Source of the DNA: Shimia sp. Alg240-R146
GTDB lineage: Bacteria > Pseudomonadota > Alphaproteobacteria > Rhodobacterales > Rhodobacteraceae
DNA: 64,000 nt
Reading direction: 5' to 3'
NCBI RefSeq assembly: GCF_947331465.1
Contig: NZ_CAMZOK010000001.1
Span: forward strand, 744,001 to 808,000
The notes below the pieces were generated by a model that saw only the letters and a list, made by a program, of their open reading frames with translations, was not told the DNA's origin and did no database searches. Made by a program: the position numbers and the translations under genes. This document shows positions 1-10,400 of the stretch, in pieces; the stretch's first letter is position 1, and each line of letters starts with the position of its first letter.

Positions 1-2
1 CG

Positions 3-1082
3 TTTCACGTTGTGGAAGGTGTGTCCGAGATACAAGTGCCGGTCCGAATTCTTCAGCCGTTGGATTTCCAGTTGGAAATGTTGCTTGCCTCAGGTGGCGA
101 TCTATCGGCGCGGCGCGGCGGCAACGAGGTTTTGCAAGTGTCCCTAAAAGGCTTTGCGGCGGTGACCGCCTATCTACGGTGGATTTCAGCACGGCAGGAT
201 TATGCGGTTTTGCCAAGAGGCTGGCCAGTGCCAAACGGCGCGACACCTGATATGGGCTCTACCGTCACACAATCGTCAACGTGGGCCTCTCCAATGCCGC
301 AACCTCAGGCTCTTGCTCCTGCGGGTTCGCTGCAACATTTTCCGCAATTCACCCCTTCCTCCGATGAGGCAACTCAGTCCGAAACGGGTGCGTTGCGAGC
401 AGAACTCGAAGAGCTAAAGCGACTGATGATACAAGGAAACCACCCAACTTCCGCGCGACAGACGCCGTCACCTGTCGTGGTACACACCACGACTCCAGCC
501 GCGCCGCCAGCGCGCGATTTAGCCGTGCAAGAACTTCTCGCGACAATATCGGCCTTGCAATCTGATCTTGACGCGCTGAAAGCTCAGAGCCAGCCTGTGC
601 CAATGGCAGATGAAGTGGCGATTGAACCGGTTGGTCAATCTACGGAGGCCGCGGCACCACTGCCGTTGAATGACACGGCAACAAATCTGCAATTCCTCAT
701 GGATAGCCTTGGTTTGGACATGCAAACCGCCGTCGCGGTCATTCAAATGGCACCTCAAATCGCCACGTCCCCACCCACCCCCGAGTCGCCGGCCGCGGGC
801 AATTCAATAGGTGTGCTAAAGTCTTCTGACGTCGGGTTCGGAACGCCTCAAAATGTTGGGTCGCTGCACGGATCCAAACCTCCAACGCAAGTGTTGTACC
901 AGACCGACGTTGTAGACCAGATCTTGGCTGAGATCGAAGAGGAGATCGTCAGACCCAGGCACGACGCAAATGACCCTAACGGCGCGGTCGATCGTCCAAG
1001 CATCGAAGACTATCAACTGCTTTCGCGTTACTTTGTATCCGTCGCCTTGCCAGCTTTGACAGCAATGGCGCAGAACCCTTGA
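3..1082 (+). CDS. Hypothetical coiled-coil protein (5' end probably cut)
   Basis: The reading frame is open to the left edge of the window. The GTG at 12 has no visible ribosome binding site, so the true start probably lies upstream. The visible 350-odd residues show no signal peptide or membrane segment. Two short heptad-like stretches (around residues 127-138 and 172-190, Leu/Glu rich) suggest coiled coils, separated by Pro/Ala/Ser/Thr-rich linkers. The C-terminal 60 residues are acidic and look folded. I do not recognise the family. The gene ends 135 bases before modA and shares its strand, but nothing links it to molybdate uptake. Confidence 0.6.
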   Translation, partial: FHVVEGVSEIQVPVRILQPLDFQLEMLLASGGDLSARRGGNEVLQVSLKGFAAVTAYLRWISARQDYAVLPRGWPVPNGATPDMGSTVTQSSTWASPMPQPQALAPAGSLQHFPQFTPSSDEATQSETGALRAELEELKRLMIQGNHPTSARQTPSPVVVHTTTPAAPPARDLAVQELLATISALQSDLDALKAQSQPVPMADEVAIEPVGQSTEAAAPLPLNDTATNLQFLMDSLGLDMQTAVAVIQMAPQIATSPPTPESPAAGNSIGVLKSSDVGFGTPQNVGSLHGSKPPTQVLYQTDVVDQILAEIEEEIVRPRHDANDPNGAVDRPSIEDYQLLSRYFVSVALPALTAMAQNP

Positions 1083-1217
1083 GGATTGTGGCCAAGTTTG
1101 TCGGTCGGGATTGCTGTGGCGCTTAGGTAGGCCATTGAAACCGGTAAATAAAAAGCCTTGCGCCGGCGGCTAGGGACTGGATACTTCAGGGATCAACGCA
1201 CCTCTTCCAAGGTCCTA

Positions 1218-2003
1218 ATGCAACAGCGACGCTCTTCTATGTGTTCTTTCGTTACAGCTATTGCTGTGACCATTGGAGTCTGGATTGGCGGTGCTGGCCG
1301 CGCGGACGTAAATGTGTTTGCTGCAGCCAGTTTGAAAACCGCATTGGAAGAGATCGCACTCCAATTTGAGCAATCGTATGAAACTGACGTGCGGTTGACC
1401 TTGGCTGGATCATCTGTCCTCGCCCGTCAAATTGCGTTCGGTGCTCCTGCAGATGTATACATCTCGGCCAACGTGGCCTGGATGGACTATCTTGTGGCCA
1501 AGGGGAGGATTGCAGAAGGCTCTGTTCGACCAGTTGCTGGAAATCAATTGGTTTTGGTCCGCCCTGTGCCCTCGTCCGGAGAGGGGCCTCCAACATTGGA
1601 AGGCGTTTTTGCGGGTGAGGCGGAAGGCCGAATTGCAATGGCATTGGTCGACGCTGTTCCAGCAGGGATTTACGGCAAAGCCGCCTTGCAGTCTCTAAAT
1701 TTTTGGGACCAAGCGTCGGACCGCGTCGTTCAAACAGACAATGTGAGAGCCGCCTTGGCGTTAGTGGCGCTTGGCGAAGTGTCATGGGGGATCGTCTATG
1801 CCAGCGATGCTATGGTGGAGAAACGTGCGGAGATTGTGCACTATTTTGCTGCCGAGACGCATCCGGAAATTGTCTATCCTGCGGCGGCAATCGCAACGTC
1901 GAAATCCTCCAAATCAATGAAATTCCTTGAGTTTTTGGGTGGAGATCAGGCCCGCAGAGTCCTTCTCGAAAATGGATTTGTTGTGCGGGACAAAAAGCCA
2001 TGA
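1218..2003 (+). CDS. modA: Molybdate ABC transporter substrate-binding protein ModA
   Basis: Periplasmic binding protein that captures molybdate (or tungstate) for ModBC. I chose the ATG at 1218 because an AAGG lies 5 bases upstream and it gives a normal signal peptide: basic residues, a hydrophobic stretch, then cleavage near GRA|DVNVFAAAS. An in-frame TTG at 1158 would add 20 unlikely residues. The VFAAASLKTALEEI start of the mature protein, the GSSVLARQI segment and the GAPADVYISA segment are typical of ModA. Its stop overlaps the modB start by four bases (ATGA), so the three mod genes form one operon. No ModE-like regulator is seen nearby. Confidence 0.93.
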   Translation: MQQRRSSMCSFVTAIAVTIGVWIGGAGRADVNVFAAASLKTALEEIALQFEQSYETDVRLTLAGSSVLARQIAFGAPADVYISANVAWMDYLVAKGRIAEGSVRPVAGNQLVLVRPVPSSGEGPPTLEGVFAGEAEGRIAMALVDAVPAGIYGKAALQSLNFWDQASDRVVQTDNVRAALALVALGEVSWGIVYASDAMVEKRAEIVHYFAAETHPEIVYPAAAIATSKSSKSMKFLEFLGGDQARRVLLENGFVVRDKKP

Positions 2004-2695
2004 CGGATTGGCTTGGACCTGAGGAATGGCAGGCGGTGGCCTTGTCACTCAAAGTGGCGTTTTGGGCTGTTTTAGGCACTTTGCCACTCGGAGTTTTGAC
2101 CGCTTTTGCAATGGCACGGTGGCGGTTCGTCGGGCGCGATTTTTTGAACGTCATCATTCATCTGCCTCTTGTATTGCCTCCGGTTGTTACAGGGTATCTG
2201 CTGTTGCTGACTTTTGGTACTCAAGGCGCCGTTGGGCAGGCGCTGCAAAAGGTTGGTATCGTTTTTGCCTTTCACTGGACGGGTGCCGCGCTGGCAGCTG
2301 CGATCATGGCGTTCCCGTTGTTCGTGAGGGCCGTTCGCCTTTCGTTGGAAGCGGTCGATCCAAAACTTGAACAGGCGGCCGCGACCTTGGGGGCTTCGAA
2401 GCCGCGAGTTTTTTTTACGGTGACTTTGCCCCTAATTCTTCCGGGTATATTGGCTGGGGCGGTTTTGGCTTTTGCCAAAGCAATGGGCGAGTTTGGGGCG
2501 ACCATCACATTTGTCTCAAACATTCCTGGGCAAACCCGCACTTTGCCCTCGGCCGTTTACGCATTTTTGCAAGTGCCAGATGGAGAAACCTCGGCCATGC
2601 GGTTGGTGGTCGTTTCCGTAATCATAGCATGCGCAGCATTGATTTTGTCTGAGGTTCTGGCGCGCCGAGTGTCGGTGCGGGTTGGGAAGTCATGA
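2000..2695 (+). CDS. modB: Molybdate ABC transporter permease ModB
   Basis: Inner-membrane permease of the molybdate importer, 231 residues, close to the usual length. Several hydrophobic helices are visible. The cytoplasmic EAA-type coupling loop (EQAAATLGASKPRVFFTVTL, around residues 122-141) contacts the ATPase. The segment AFAKAMGEFGATITFV is characteristic of ModB/CysT permeases. It overlaps modA and modC by ATGA at both ends, which implies translational coupling. Substrate assignment rests on the ModA neighbour. Confidence 0.93.
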   Translation: MTDWLGPEEWQAVALSLKVAFWAVLGTLPLGVLTAFAMARWRFVGRDFLNVIIHLPLVLPPVVTGYLLLLTFGTQGAVGQALQKVGIVFAFHWTGAALAAAIMAFPLFVRAVRLSLEAVDPKLEQAAATLGASKPRVFFTVTLPLILPGILAGAVLAFAKAMGEFGATITFVSNIPGQTRTLPSAVYAFLQVPDGETSAMRLVVVSVIIACAALILSEVLARRVSVRVGKS

Positions 2696-3774
2696 CGTTG
2701 TTTGTCAATATTTCGCAATCCTTTGAGAGCTTTACGCTGAATGTCGACTTTGAAGCGCCCGAAGGTTTGACGGTTCTGTTTGGCGCATCGGGGGCGGGAA
2801 AGACCACTGTGGCCAATGCTGTCGCGGGATTGAGCCAACCCGATGAGGCCAAGATATCTGTTGGGGCGCGTGTTTTGTCTGATACGCGCGCCAATGTGTG
2901 GGTGCCGCCGCATCGTCGGGACATCGGGTACATCTTTCAGGAGGGACGCCTGTTTCCGCATATGAACGTGCGGAAAAACTTGTTGTATGGCAGGGCTTTG
3001 GCGCGTGGTCGCACGGATGAGATCACGTTGGAACGTGTGGTTGAGATGCTGGGGTTAGGCGATCTACTTGACCGCCGTCCGGCGCATTTGTCAGGAGGCG
3101 AGAAACAACGAGTTGCCATTGGTCGCGCGCTGCTCGCACGACCCAAAATGATCCTCGCCGATGAGCCTTTGGCCGCGTTGGACGAGCCGAGAAAAGCTGA
3201 AATATTACCTTATTTCGAGTTGCTCAGGGACGAATTTTCCATTCCAATTCTGTATGTTAGCCACTCTATTGCGGAAGTCGCGCGGTTGGCGACCACAGTT
3301 GTGGCTTTGGAAAAGGGACGGGTGTCTCGGGTGGGGCCTGCGGGCGAGGTTTTGAGCGATCCGGAGTTCACGCCTGCGGGGGTGCGGGCTGTTGGGGCTG
3401 TCCTCGAGGCAAAAGTCAGGGAACACCACAGCGATGGCCTGACGGAATTGGAGGCCGGAGGAGCGGCCCTCTTTTTGCCGAAGCTGGCGCATGGTGTCGG
3501 GAAAACTGTCAGGGTTCGGATCGCGGCGCACGATGTGATTTTGTCTCGCGATACCCCTAAGGGATTGTCTGCGTTGAATATTTTATCAGGAAAGATTGCA
3601 ACTGTACGCGCAGGTGACGGCCCTGGCGCAATTGTGTCGATAGACACAAAGGCGGGGCGGGTCTTGGCGCGGGTGACACGGCGGTCGGTTCAGGCGATGG
3701 AATTGGCAGAAGGGCAGGCCATTCACGCGGTGGTCAAATCTGTGGCCGTGGCGCCGGAAGATGTCGGGCGATAA
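2692..3774 (+). CDS. modC: Molybdate ABC transporter ATP-binding protein ModC
   Basis: Energises molybdate import. The N-terminal ABC domain shows Walker A (GASGAGKTT, residues 31-39), the signature LSGGEKQRVAIGRAL and Walker B with DEPLAALD. A C-terminal extension (about residues 290-355, including LSALNILSGKIATV) matches the TOBE/Mop molybdate-binding domain seen in ModC proteins, where it can sense the anion. At 360 residues it has normal ModC length. It is the last gene of the mod operon; about 225 bases without a convincing gene separate it from tex. Confidence 0.93.
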   Translation: MTLFVNISQSFESFTLNVDFEAPEGLTVLFGASGAGKTTVANAVAGLSQPDEAKISVGARVLSDTRANVWVPPHRRDIGYIFQEGRLFPHMNVRKNLLYGRALARGRTDEITLERVVEMLGLGDLLDRRPAHLSGGEKQRVAIGRALLARPKMILADEPLAALDEPRKAEILPYFELLRDEFSIPILYVSHSIAEVARLATTVVALEKGRVSRVGPAGEVLSDPEFTPAGVRAVGAVLEAKVREHHSDGLTELEAGGAALFLPKLAHGVGKTVRVRIAAHDVILSRDTPKGLSALNILSGKIATVRAGDGPGAIVSIDTKAGRVLARVTRRSVQAMELAEGQAIHAVVKSVAVAPEDVGR

Positions 3775-3999
3775 ACACGTCCTACTGGTTAATGCGCTGA
3801 AAGATCACAAAAATCGATGTCTGCACCGCGTCGGTAATGCGTCGGTATCGCGACAGTGTGGGTTTTCGATTTGCCCCTATGAACCCGGCGTGCGGTGTTG
3901 CGTCGAAATTCTGTGGAAATTCCGACCTGCTTCGCCCTTGGCGGCGCTGATGGGGGCGGCTAGAAAGAGCATCCCGATGCCAAGAAGGAGCGCGCCCCA

Positions 4000-6354
4000 G
4001 TGCAGATGAGTGAGCAGGTCACCACCCGGATTTCCCGAACGATTGCCACCGAGATCGGCGCGTCCGCGTCACAGGTCGGCTCGGCCGTTGGATTGCTGGA
4101 CGACGGGGCAACGGTGCCGTTTGTGGCGCGCTACCGCAAGGAAGTCACCGGCGGTCTGGATGACACGCAGCTGCGCACGCTTGCGGATCGTTTGGGATAT
4201 TTGCGTGAACTGGAAGCACGACGGGAAACTGTATCGGCCTCGATCACGGAACAAGGCAAGATGACAGAGGAATTGGCCAAGGCGATCTTTGCCGCGGAGA
4301 CCAAAGCGACGCTGGAAGATATCTATCTGCCATACAAACCCAAGCGGCGCACCAAGGCGATGATCGCGCGCGAAAACGGGCTGGAACCATTGGCGGAGGC
4401 GATTATGGCGGATCGCGCAGCGGAGCCGGAGGCGTTGGCCGCGGGATATGTATCTGAGGCGGTGGCCGATGTGAAAGCCGCGTTGGACGGGGCGCGTGAT
4501 ATCATTGCCGAGGGGCTGACTGAGAATGCGACACTGCTGGGCGAGTTGCGCGCGTTCTTGCAAAAAGAGGCCCGCGTGTCCGGCAAAGTGATCCCGGGGC
4601 AAGAGCAGGCGGGCGCCAAATTCTCCGATTACTTTGAACACACCGAGCTGTGGTCCAAAGTGCCAAGCCATCGGGCTTTGGCGATGATGCGGGCCAGCAA
4701 TGAAGGCGTGATCACGCTGGATATCGGGCCCGATCCAGAAGGTGGCAAAGCGCGTGCCGAGGAGATGGTGGCAAGCCATCTGCACACCCGGACCGAGGGT
4801 GCTGGCGACAAGTGGTTGCGCAAGATTGCAGGCTGGACCTGGCGGGTAAAGTTGAGCCTGACGATGACTGTGGATCTGATGGGCGAGCTGCGGCAGCGGG
4901 CACAGGAGGAGGCCATTCAGGTTTTTGCACGCAACTTGAAAGATTTGCTTCTGGCGGCACCGGCTGGCGCGAAGGCCACGCTGGGACTTGATCCGGGTAT
5001 TCGGACGGGTGTGAAGGCCGCTGTTGTTGATGCCACGGGCAAGGTTTTGGATACAGCGACGTTGTACCCTTTTCAGCCGCGCATGGATGTGCGCGGTTCA
5101 GAAGCAGCCATTCTGGGGTTGATCGCCAAACACAACATCGAGCTGATTGCGATTGGTAACGGCACAGCAAGTCGCGAGACAGAAAAGCTGGTTGGGGACA
5201 CGCTGAAACTCTTGCCCAAAGGTGTGGCCGCACCCACCAAAGTTGTGGTGAGCGAGGCGGGGGCGTCGGTTTATTCCGCGAGTGAACTTGCTGCGCGCGA
5301 GTTTCCGGATCTGGACGTGAGCCTGCGTGGCGCGGTGTCGATTGCGCGGCGCCTGCAAGATCCGTTGGCGGAGTTGGTGAAGATCGAACCCAAGTCGATT
5401 GGGGTTGGCCAATATCAGCACGACGTGGATCAGCACCGACTTGGCAAGTCGCTTGAGGCGGTTGTTGAGGATGCGGTGAACGCGGTGGGCGTGGATTTGA
5501 ACATGGCCTCTGCACCGCTGTTGGCGCATGTGTCCGGCCTTGGGCCTGGGTTGGCGGAGGCCATCGTGGCGCATCGCGATGAAATGGGTGCCTTTGGCGC
5601 GCGCAAGGATTTGTTGAAAGTCGCGCGGCTGGGACCGGTGGCGTTTGAACAGTGCGCAGGGTTTTTGCGCATTACTGGTGGATCAGAACCTTTGGACGCC
5701 AGCGCGGTGCACCCGGAAGCCTATGATGTGGCGCGTAAAATCGTGTCGGCTTGTGGACGGGACGTACGAGCGTTGATGGGCGACGGGGCGGCGCTCAAGC
5801 AAGTGCGAGCAGAGGAATTTGTGTCCGAGAAGTTTGGCCTGCCGACAGTGCGCGACATTTTGGGAGAGTTGGAAAAGCCGGGGCGCGACCCGCGGCCGAC
5901 GTTTAAGACGGCGACGTTCGCTGATGGGGTTGAGCAGATCTCTGACCTTAAACCCGGCATGGTTTTGGAAGGCACGGTGACCAACGTCGCGGCCTTTGGT
6001 GCGTTTGTGGATGTCGGCGTGCATCAGGACGGGTTGGTGCATGTCAGCCAGCTGGCGGATCGGTTCGTGAAGGACCCGCATGAGGTTGTCAAAGCAGGCG
6101 ACGTTGTGAAGGTGACGGTCGTTGAGGTCGACGCGCCGCGCAAACGGATTGGCCTGAGCATGCGCAAGGACGGCGGGGCCTCGGCCAAGCAGGATCGCAA
6201 TGCGCGCGGTGGGGATGAGCGTGGTCGTGGTGGGCCCAAAGGCGGTGGGCCGCGCGGTGGCGGGCGTCCTCAGGGCGGCAGTAAACCTAAGACCGATGGC
6301 GGTGGTAATGGCGCGTTAGGCGCGGCGTTGCTGGATGCGATGAAGAAGCGCTAA
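4000..6354 (+). CDS. tex: Tex-family transcription accessory protein, S1 RNA-binding
   Basis: Cytoplasmic nucleic-acid-binding protein of the Tex/YhgF family, associated with transcription and RNA metabolism. I kept the GTG at 4000 because an AAGGAG ends 9 bases upstream; an ATG at 4006 is the alternative. The order is that of Tex: an N-terminal helical region, a YqgF-like RNase H fold ([18 protein letters not shown], around residue 328), helix-hairpin-helix motifs near residues 500-560, and an S1 domain (about residues 648-718, [20 protein letters not shown]). The last 60 residues form an unusual Gly/Arg/Lys-rich tail with repeated RGG-like triplets. Length 784 fits the family. Confidence 0.93.
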   Translation: MQMSEQVTTRISRTIATEIGASASQVGSAVGLLDDGATVPFVARYRKEVTGGLDDTQLRTLADRLGYLRELEARRETVSASITEQGKMTEELAKAIFAAETKATLEDIYLPYKPKRRTKAMIARENGLEPLAEAIMADRAAEPEALAAGYVSEAVADVKAALDGARDIIAEGLTENATLLGELRAFLQKEARVSGKVIPGQEQAGAKFSDYFEHTELWSKVPSHRALAMMRASNEGVITLDIGPDPEGGKARAEEMVASHLHTRTEGAGDKWLRKIAGWTWRVKLSLTMTVDLMGELRQRAQEEAIQVFARNLKDLLLAAPAGAKATLGLDPGIRTGVKAAVVDATGKVLDTATLYPFQPRMDVRGSEAAILGLIAKHNIELIAIGNGTASRETEKLVGDTLKLLPKGVAAPTKVVVSEAGASVYSASELAAREFPDLDVSLRGAVSIARRLQDPLAELVKIEPKSIGVGQYQHDVDQHRLGKSLEAVVEDAVNAVGVDLNMASAPLLAHVSGLGPGLAEAIVAHRDEMGAFGARKDLLKVARLGPVAFEQCAGFLRITGGSEPLDASAVHPEAYDVARKIVSACGRDVRALMGDGAALKQVRAEEFVSEKFGLPTVRDILGELEKPGRDPRPTFKTATFADGVEQISDLKPGMVLEGTVTNVAAFGAFVDVGVHQDGLVHVSQLADRFVKDPHEVVKAGDVVKVTVVEVDAPRKRIGLSMRKDGGASAKQDRNARGGDERGRGGPKGGGPRGGGRPQGGSKPKTDGGGNGALGAALLDAMKKR

Positions 6355-6360
6355 AGGGCA

Positions 6361-6384
6361 GGGACGTTAGGCGAGCAACGTCCC
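6361..6384. terminator. Possible bidirectional hairpin between tex and aroQ
   Basis: Perfect 8-base arms GGGACGTT / AACGTCCC with an 8-base loop lie just after the tex stop and overlap the last codons of convergent aroQ. There is no T-run on either side, so terminator function is uncertain. Confidence 0.3.
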
Positions 6385-6804
6385 CATCCGACGCATCGCG
6401 AGCGCGTAGCCTTCGACGCCGAACCCGGCGATCACACCGTCGGCGCGCTGGCTGACGTAAGAATGATGCCGGAAGGCCTCGCGTTTGTGCACGTTGGAAA
6501 TATGCACCTCAAGCACGGGGCCATCAAAGGTGTGTAGCGCATCCAGAATGGCAACGGAGGTGTGCGTGTAAGCCGCCGGATTGATGATGATGCCGGCCGC
6601 GTTTTCGCGTGCGTCATGGACCATCTCGACGATCTCGCCTTCGTGGTTGGACTGCATGAGCTTGACCGACAAGTCGACGTCTTTGCCCACAGCGGCGCAG
6701 GTGGTCTCAACATCGTCAAGCGTGTCGTGGCCGTAAATCTCCGGCTGGCGTTTGCCCAGAAGGTTCAGGTTCGGGCCGTTCAGGATGTAGATCGTCTTGC
6801 TCAT
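6367..6804 (-). CDS. aroQ: 3-dehydroquinate dehydratase, type II
   Basis: Cytoplasmic shikimate-pathway enzyme converting 3-dehydroquinate to 3-dehydroshikimate. The 145-residue length fits the type II (dodecameric) class. It carries the family landmarks: [17 protein letters not shown] near the N-terminus (with the catalytic Arg and Tyr), [13 protein letters not shown], and [19 protein letters not shown] with the active-site His. It is convergent with tex and lies upstream of the Lrp-type regulator on the same strand, with no obvious joint function. Confidence 0.95.
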   Translation of the reverse strand: MSKTIYILNGPNLNLLGKRQPEIYGHDTLDDVETTCAAVGKDVDLSVKLMQSNHEGEIVEMVHDARENAAGIIINPAAYTHTSVAILDALHTFDGPVLEVHISNVHKREAFRHHSYVSQRADGVIAGFGVEGYALAMRRMGTLLA

Positions 6805-6867
6805 GGTCGGCTCCTGCCGTGTTCAGTTGTTTCGGAGTAGCCGTTGAATGGCCAATAAAGCAAGGGC

Positions 6868-7308
6868 TTAGCTCTTGATGTCACGCAGAATGACGTTGGT
6901 CTGTGCCGAACTTACCGCAGGCAAGTCGAACAAGAAGCCTTCCATAAAGCGGTTGTAGGCCTCGATATCGGTGCAGCGCACGCGCATGTGGTAGTCCGCT
7001 GCGCCGGTGATGGCGAAGCATTCCTGAACCTCCTCTCGGGTGGAAACAGCCTCGATGAACCGCTTGAGATGCGCGGGGTCGTGGCGGGTGAGGTTCACGT
7101 GGACAATGGCGTGGAACGTGAGGCCGAGTTTGGCCGGGGCCAAGCGGGCGCCGTAGCCCTCGATCAGGCCTGCGTCCTCAAATGCGCGAATGCGGCGCCA
7201 GCAGGCGGAGGTGGACATGCCGACTTGTTCTGCGAGGTCAGCGTTGGAGGCGCGGCAGTCGCGTTCCAACAGGGCCAATAATTGGCGGTCTTTGGGGTCA
7301 AGGAGCAT
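6868..7308 (-). CDS. Lrp/AsnC family transcriptional regulator
   Basis: DNA-binding regulator with an N-terminal winged helix-turn-helix (LAEQVGMSTSACWRRIRAFE) and a C-terminal RAM/AsnC ligand-binding domain. I chose the ATG at 7308, giving 146 residues that begin MLLDPKDRQLLALLE, typical of Lrp proteins; an upstream ATG at 7365 would add an untypical tail. It is divergent from the indolepyruvate ferredoxin oxidoreductase gene, and the gap holds a repeated TTGGCACG-containing motif. Inference: it probably controls that gene in response to an aromatic or branched-chain amino acid. Confidence 0.88.
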   Translation of the reverse strand: MLLDPKDRQLLALLERDCRASNADLAEQVGMSTSACWRRIRAFEDAGLIEGYGARLAPAKLGLTFHAIVHVNLTRHDPAHLKRFIEAVSTREEVQECFAITGAADYHMRVRCTDIEAYNRFMEGFLFDLPAVSSAQTNVILRDIKS

Positions 7309-7338
7309 TGGTTTGATCTCTCGGATTTTTGCCCATAT

Positions 7339-7392
7339 TTGGCACGGAAATTCGAATTTGGCCACATGTCAGTAAAAGTTGGCACGAAATTC
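7339..7392. promoter_or_regulatory. Direct repeat in the Lrp / IOR divergent promoter
   Basis: TTGGCACGGAAATTC (7339-7353) recurs as TTGGCACGAAATTC (7379-7392) with a 40-base offset, about four helical turns. Lrp-family proteins bind as multimers to repeated sites, so this is a candidate operator pair. Its function is inferred. Confidence 0.4.
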
Positions 7393-7435
7393 CCACCTAC
7401 GCGTGAGATTATAGAAGGCCAATAGGAGCGCGCAG

Positions 7436-10400
7436 ATGACCAAAGCCAGCCACGAATTCAAAGGGTACGCCCTGTCAGACCGATACGATCACACCGAGGG
7501 GCGCGTGTTTTTGACGGGTACGCAGGCGCTGGCGCGGATCATGTTTGATCAAGCGCGGCGGGATCGCGACGCGGGGCTGAACACGGCGGGCTTTATTTCG
7601 GGGTATCGTGGGTCTCCGCTGGGTGGGTTGGATCTTGAATTCTGGCGCGAACGGCAGCGGGTGACGGACAACAACATCACCTTTATGCCTGCGGTGAATG
7701 AAGACCTTGGGGCGACCGCCGTTTTGGGCGCGCAGCAAGCGGTGCTGGATCCGGACTGCGACGTCGAGGGCGTGTTTTCCATGTGGTACGGCAAGGGGCC
7801 GGGCGTGGACCGGTCTGGCGACGCGTTAAAACACGGGAATGCTTATGGATCGTCGGCCAAGGGCGGCGTGCTGGTGGTGGCGGGGGACGACCATGGCTGT
7901 GTCAGCTCGTCGATGCCGCACCAGTCGGATGTCGCGTTCATGTCGTGGTTCATGCCGACGCTCAACCCGGCGAGCGTGGATGAGTATCAAGCGTTTGGCG
8001 AATTTGGCATCGCGCTCAGCCGGTTCTCGGGCACCTGGGTTGGTTTTAAGGCCGTGTCGGAGACCGTGGAGTCCGGTCGTTCGGTTGAAATCGTGCCGGA
8101 TCGCACCTTTACCACACCTGAGTTTGAGATGCCGGCAGGCGGGCTGCATGTGCGGCCCAGCGACCTGCCAAGCCCCGAGATCGAAACGCGCATCGGGCAT
8201 AAGTTGCGTGCGGTTGAGGCCTTTGTGGAGGCCAACCCGATTGATCAGCGTGTGTATGATCTTCCTGAGGCCAGCTTTGGGTTTGTGACGACGGGCAAAG
8301 GGCATCTGGACCTGATGGAGGCGCTGCGGCTTTTGGGGCTGGATGAGTCGACCTGTCGGCGGTTGGGTATCGATATTTACAAGGTGGGCATGGTCTGGCC
8401 TTTGGCACGGCGCGATGCGTTGGCCTTTGTGCATGGCAAAACCGAAGTGCTGGTGGTTGAGGAAAAGCGCGGCATCATCGAAAGCCAATTCAAGGAATAC
8501 TTCTACGATTGGCCGGGCGATAAGCCTGAGCGCATGGTCGGCAAGCACCGCGCGGTTGGTGATCCGCTGTTGCCTTGGACGGGCGAGTTGAGCCCGCTGC
8601 AACTGGTGCCAGTGGTGGCTGAGCGATTGGATCGGTTGTTTCCCGACGAAGGTCTGGCGGCAAAGGCCCGCGCGTTGACCGAAGAAAAGCCGCCGGTGTT
8701 GAATGTCACAGGCGCGACGCGCACGCCGTATTTCTGTTCGGGGTGTCCGCACAACACGTCGACCAAAGTGCCTGAAGGTTCCAAGGCGTTGTCGGGCATC
8801 GGCTGTCACGTGATGGCCAGCTGGATGGATCGCAACACTGGTGGCTATGCGCAGATGGGCGGTGAAGGCGTGCCAGTGGCCGTGGCGCAGAAATACAACG
8901 GCAAGAAACATGTGTTCCAGAATTTGGGCGAGGGGACGTGGTACCATTCCGGCTCGCTGGCGATCCGGCAAGCGGTGGCAGCTGAGGCCAACATTACATT
9001 CAAGGTGCTGTTCAACGACGCTGTGGCGATGACCGGCGGACAACCGGTGGACGGGCCGGTGTCGGTGCATGGCATCGCGTGGAATGCGCGGGCCGAAGGC
9101 GTGGCGCGGATTGCCTTGGTTAGCGACGATATCGGCAAATTCAAGCGCGGTGATTTCCCGCCGGACACGTCGTTTCACGACCGAAAAGACATGGACCCCG
9201 TGCAGCGTGAGTTGCGCGAGATCGAAGGCGTGACGTTGCTGGTGTATGAGCAGACCTGTGCGACGGAGAAACGTCGTCGCCGAAAGCGCGGGACGATGGA
9301 AGATCCTGACACATTTGCGTTTATCAATGATCTGGTCTGCGAAGGCTGTGGCGATTGTTCGGTTGAGAGCAACTGTTTGAGCGTGGAGCCGGTGGAAACC
9401 GAGTTTGGGCGCAAGCGGAAGATCAACCTGAGCACCTGCAACAAGGATTTTTCCTGTTTGAACGGGTTCTGCCCAAGCTTTGTGACCGTAACGGGCGCGA
9501 AGCGGCGCAAGAAAGACGGCAGCGATGTGGATTTGCCAGCGTTGCTGGCGGATGTGCCCATGCCGACCGTGCCGTCGTTGGACAAGCCGTTTGATTTGTT
9601 GGTGACGGGAGTGGGCGGCACAGGTGTGGTGACTGTCGGCGCGTTGATCACCATGGCGGCACATTTGGAAGGGTTGGGCTCTTCCGTGCTCGACTTCACG
9701 GGTTTCGCGCAAAAATTCGGCACGGTGTTGAGCTATATCCGCCTGGGCACCAGCCCGGCGGCGGTCAATCAGGTGCGGATTGAACAGGGTGCGGCGGATG
9801 CAGTGATCGGCTGTGACGTGGTGGTGAGCTCGGCCCCAAAGGCGAGCGTGCATTATCGCAAGGGTGCGCAGGTTGTTTTGAACACCGCGGCGATGCCCAC
9901 CGGTGATCTGGTGCTGAACCGTGATGCAGACCTGAAGATCGGTATCCGCGAGCAGGTCATACGCCAAGCGGTTGGTGCCGAAAACGTACGGGCGATGGAT
10001 GCCAACAAACTGGCAGAGCGGCTTATGGGGGACAGTGTTTTTGCCAACGTGATGATGCTGGGCTTTGCCTGGCAACGTGGGTTGGTGCCCGTCAGCGAGA
10101 CCGCTTTGAAGCAGGCGGTTTTGCTGAATGGCGTGGCGGTCGAGAAAAACGCACGGGCGTTTGATCTGGGGCGCGTGTTGGCGCATGACGCAGGGGCGAT
10201 TTCGTTTGATGAGGCGCCGGAAATTGAGACATTGGACGAGGTGATCGCGCGCCGTGTGGCGTTTTTGACCGACTATCAGGATGCCAAATATGCGGCGCGG
10301 TTTGAGGCGCGGATCGCAGAGGTTCGGGGTGTGTTGCCTGAGCCGTTGGTGGAGCAGGCGGCGAAGTCGTTGTTCCGGTTGATGTCGTACAAAGACGAAT

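Noticed and set aside
3761-4009. 82-residue open frame between modC and tex
   Set aside because: No ribosome binding site, no recognisable sequence, overlaps both flanking genes.
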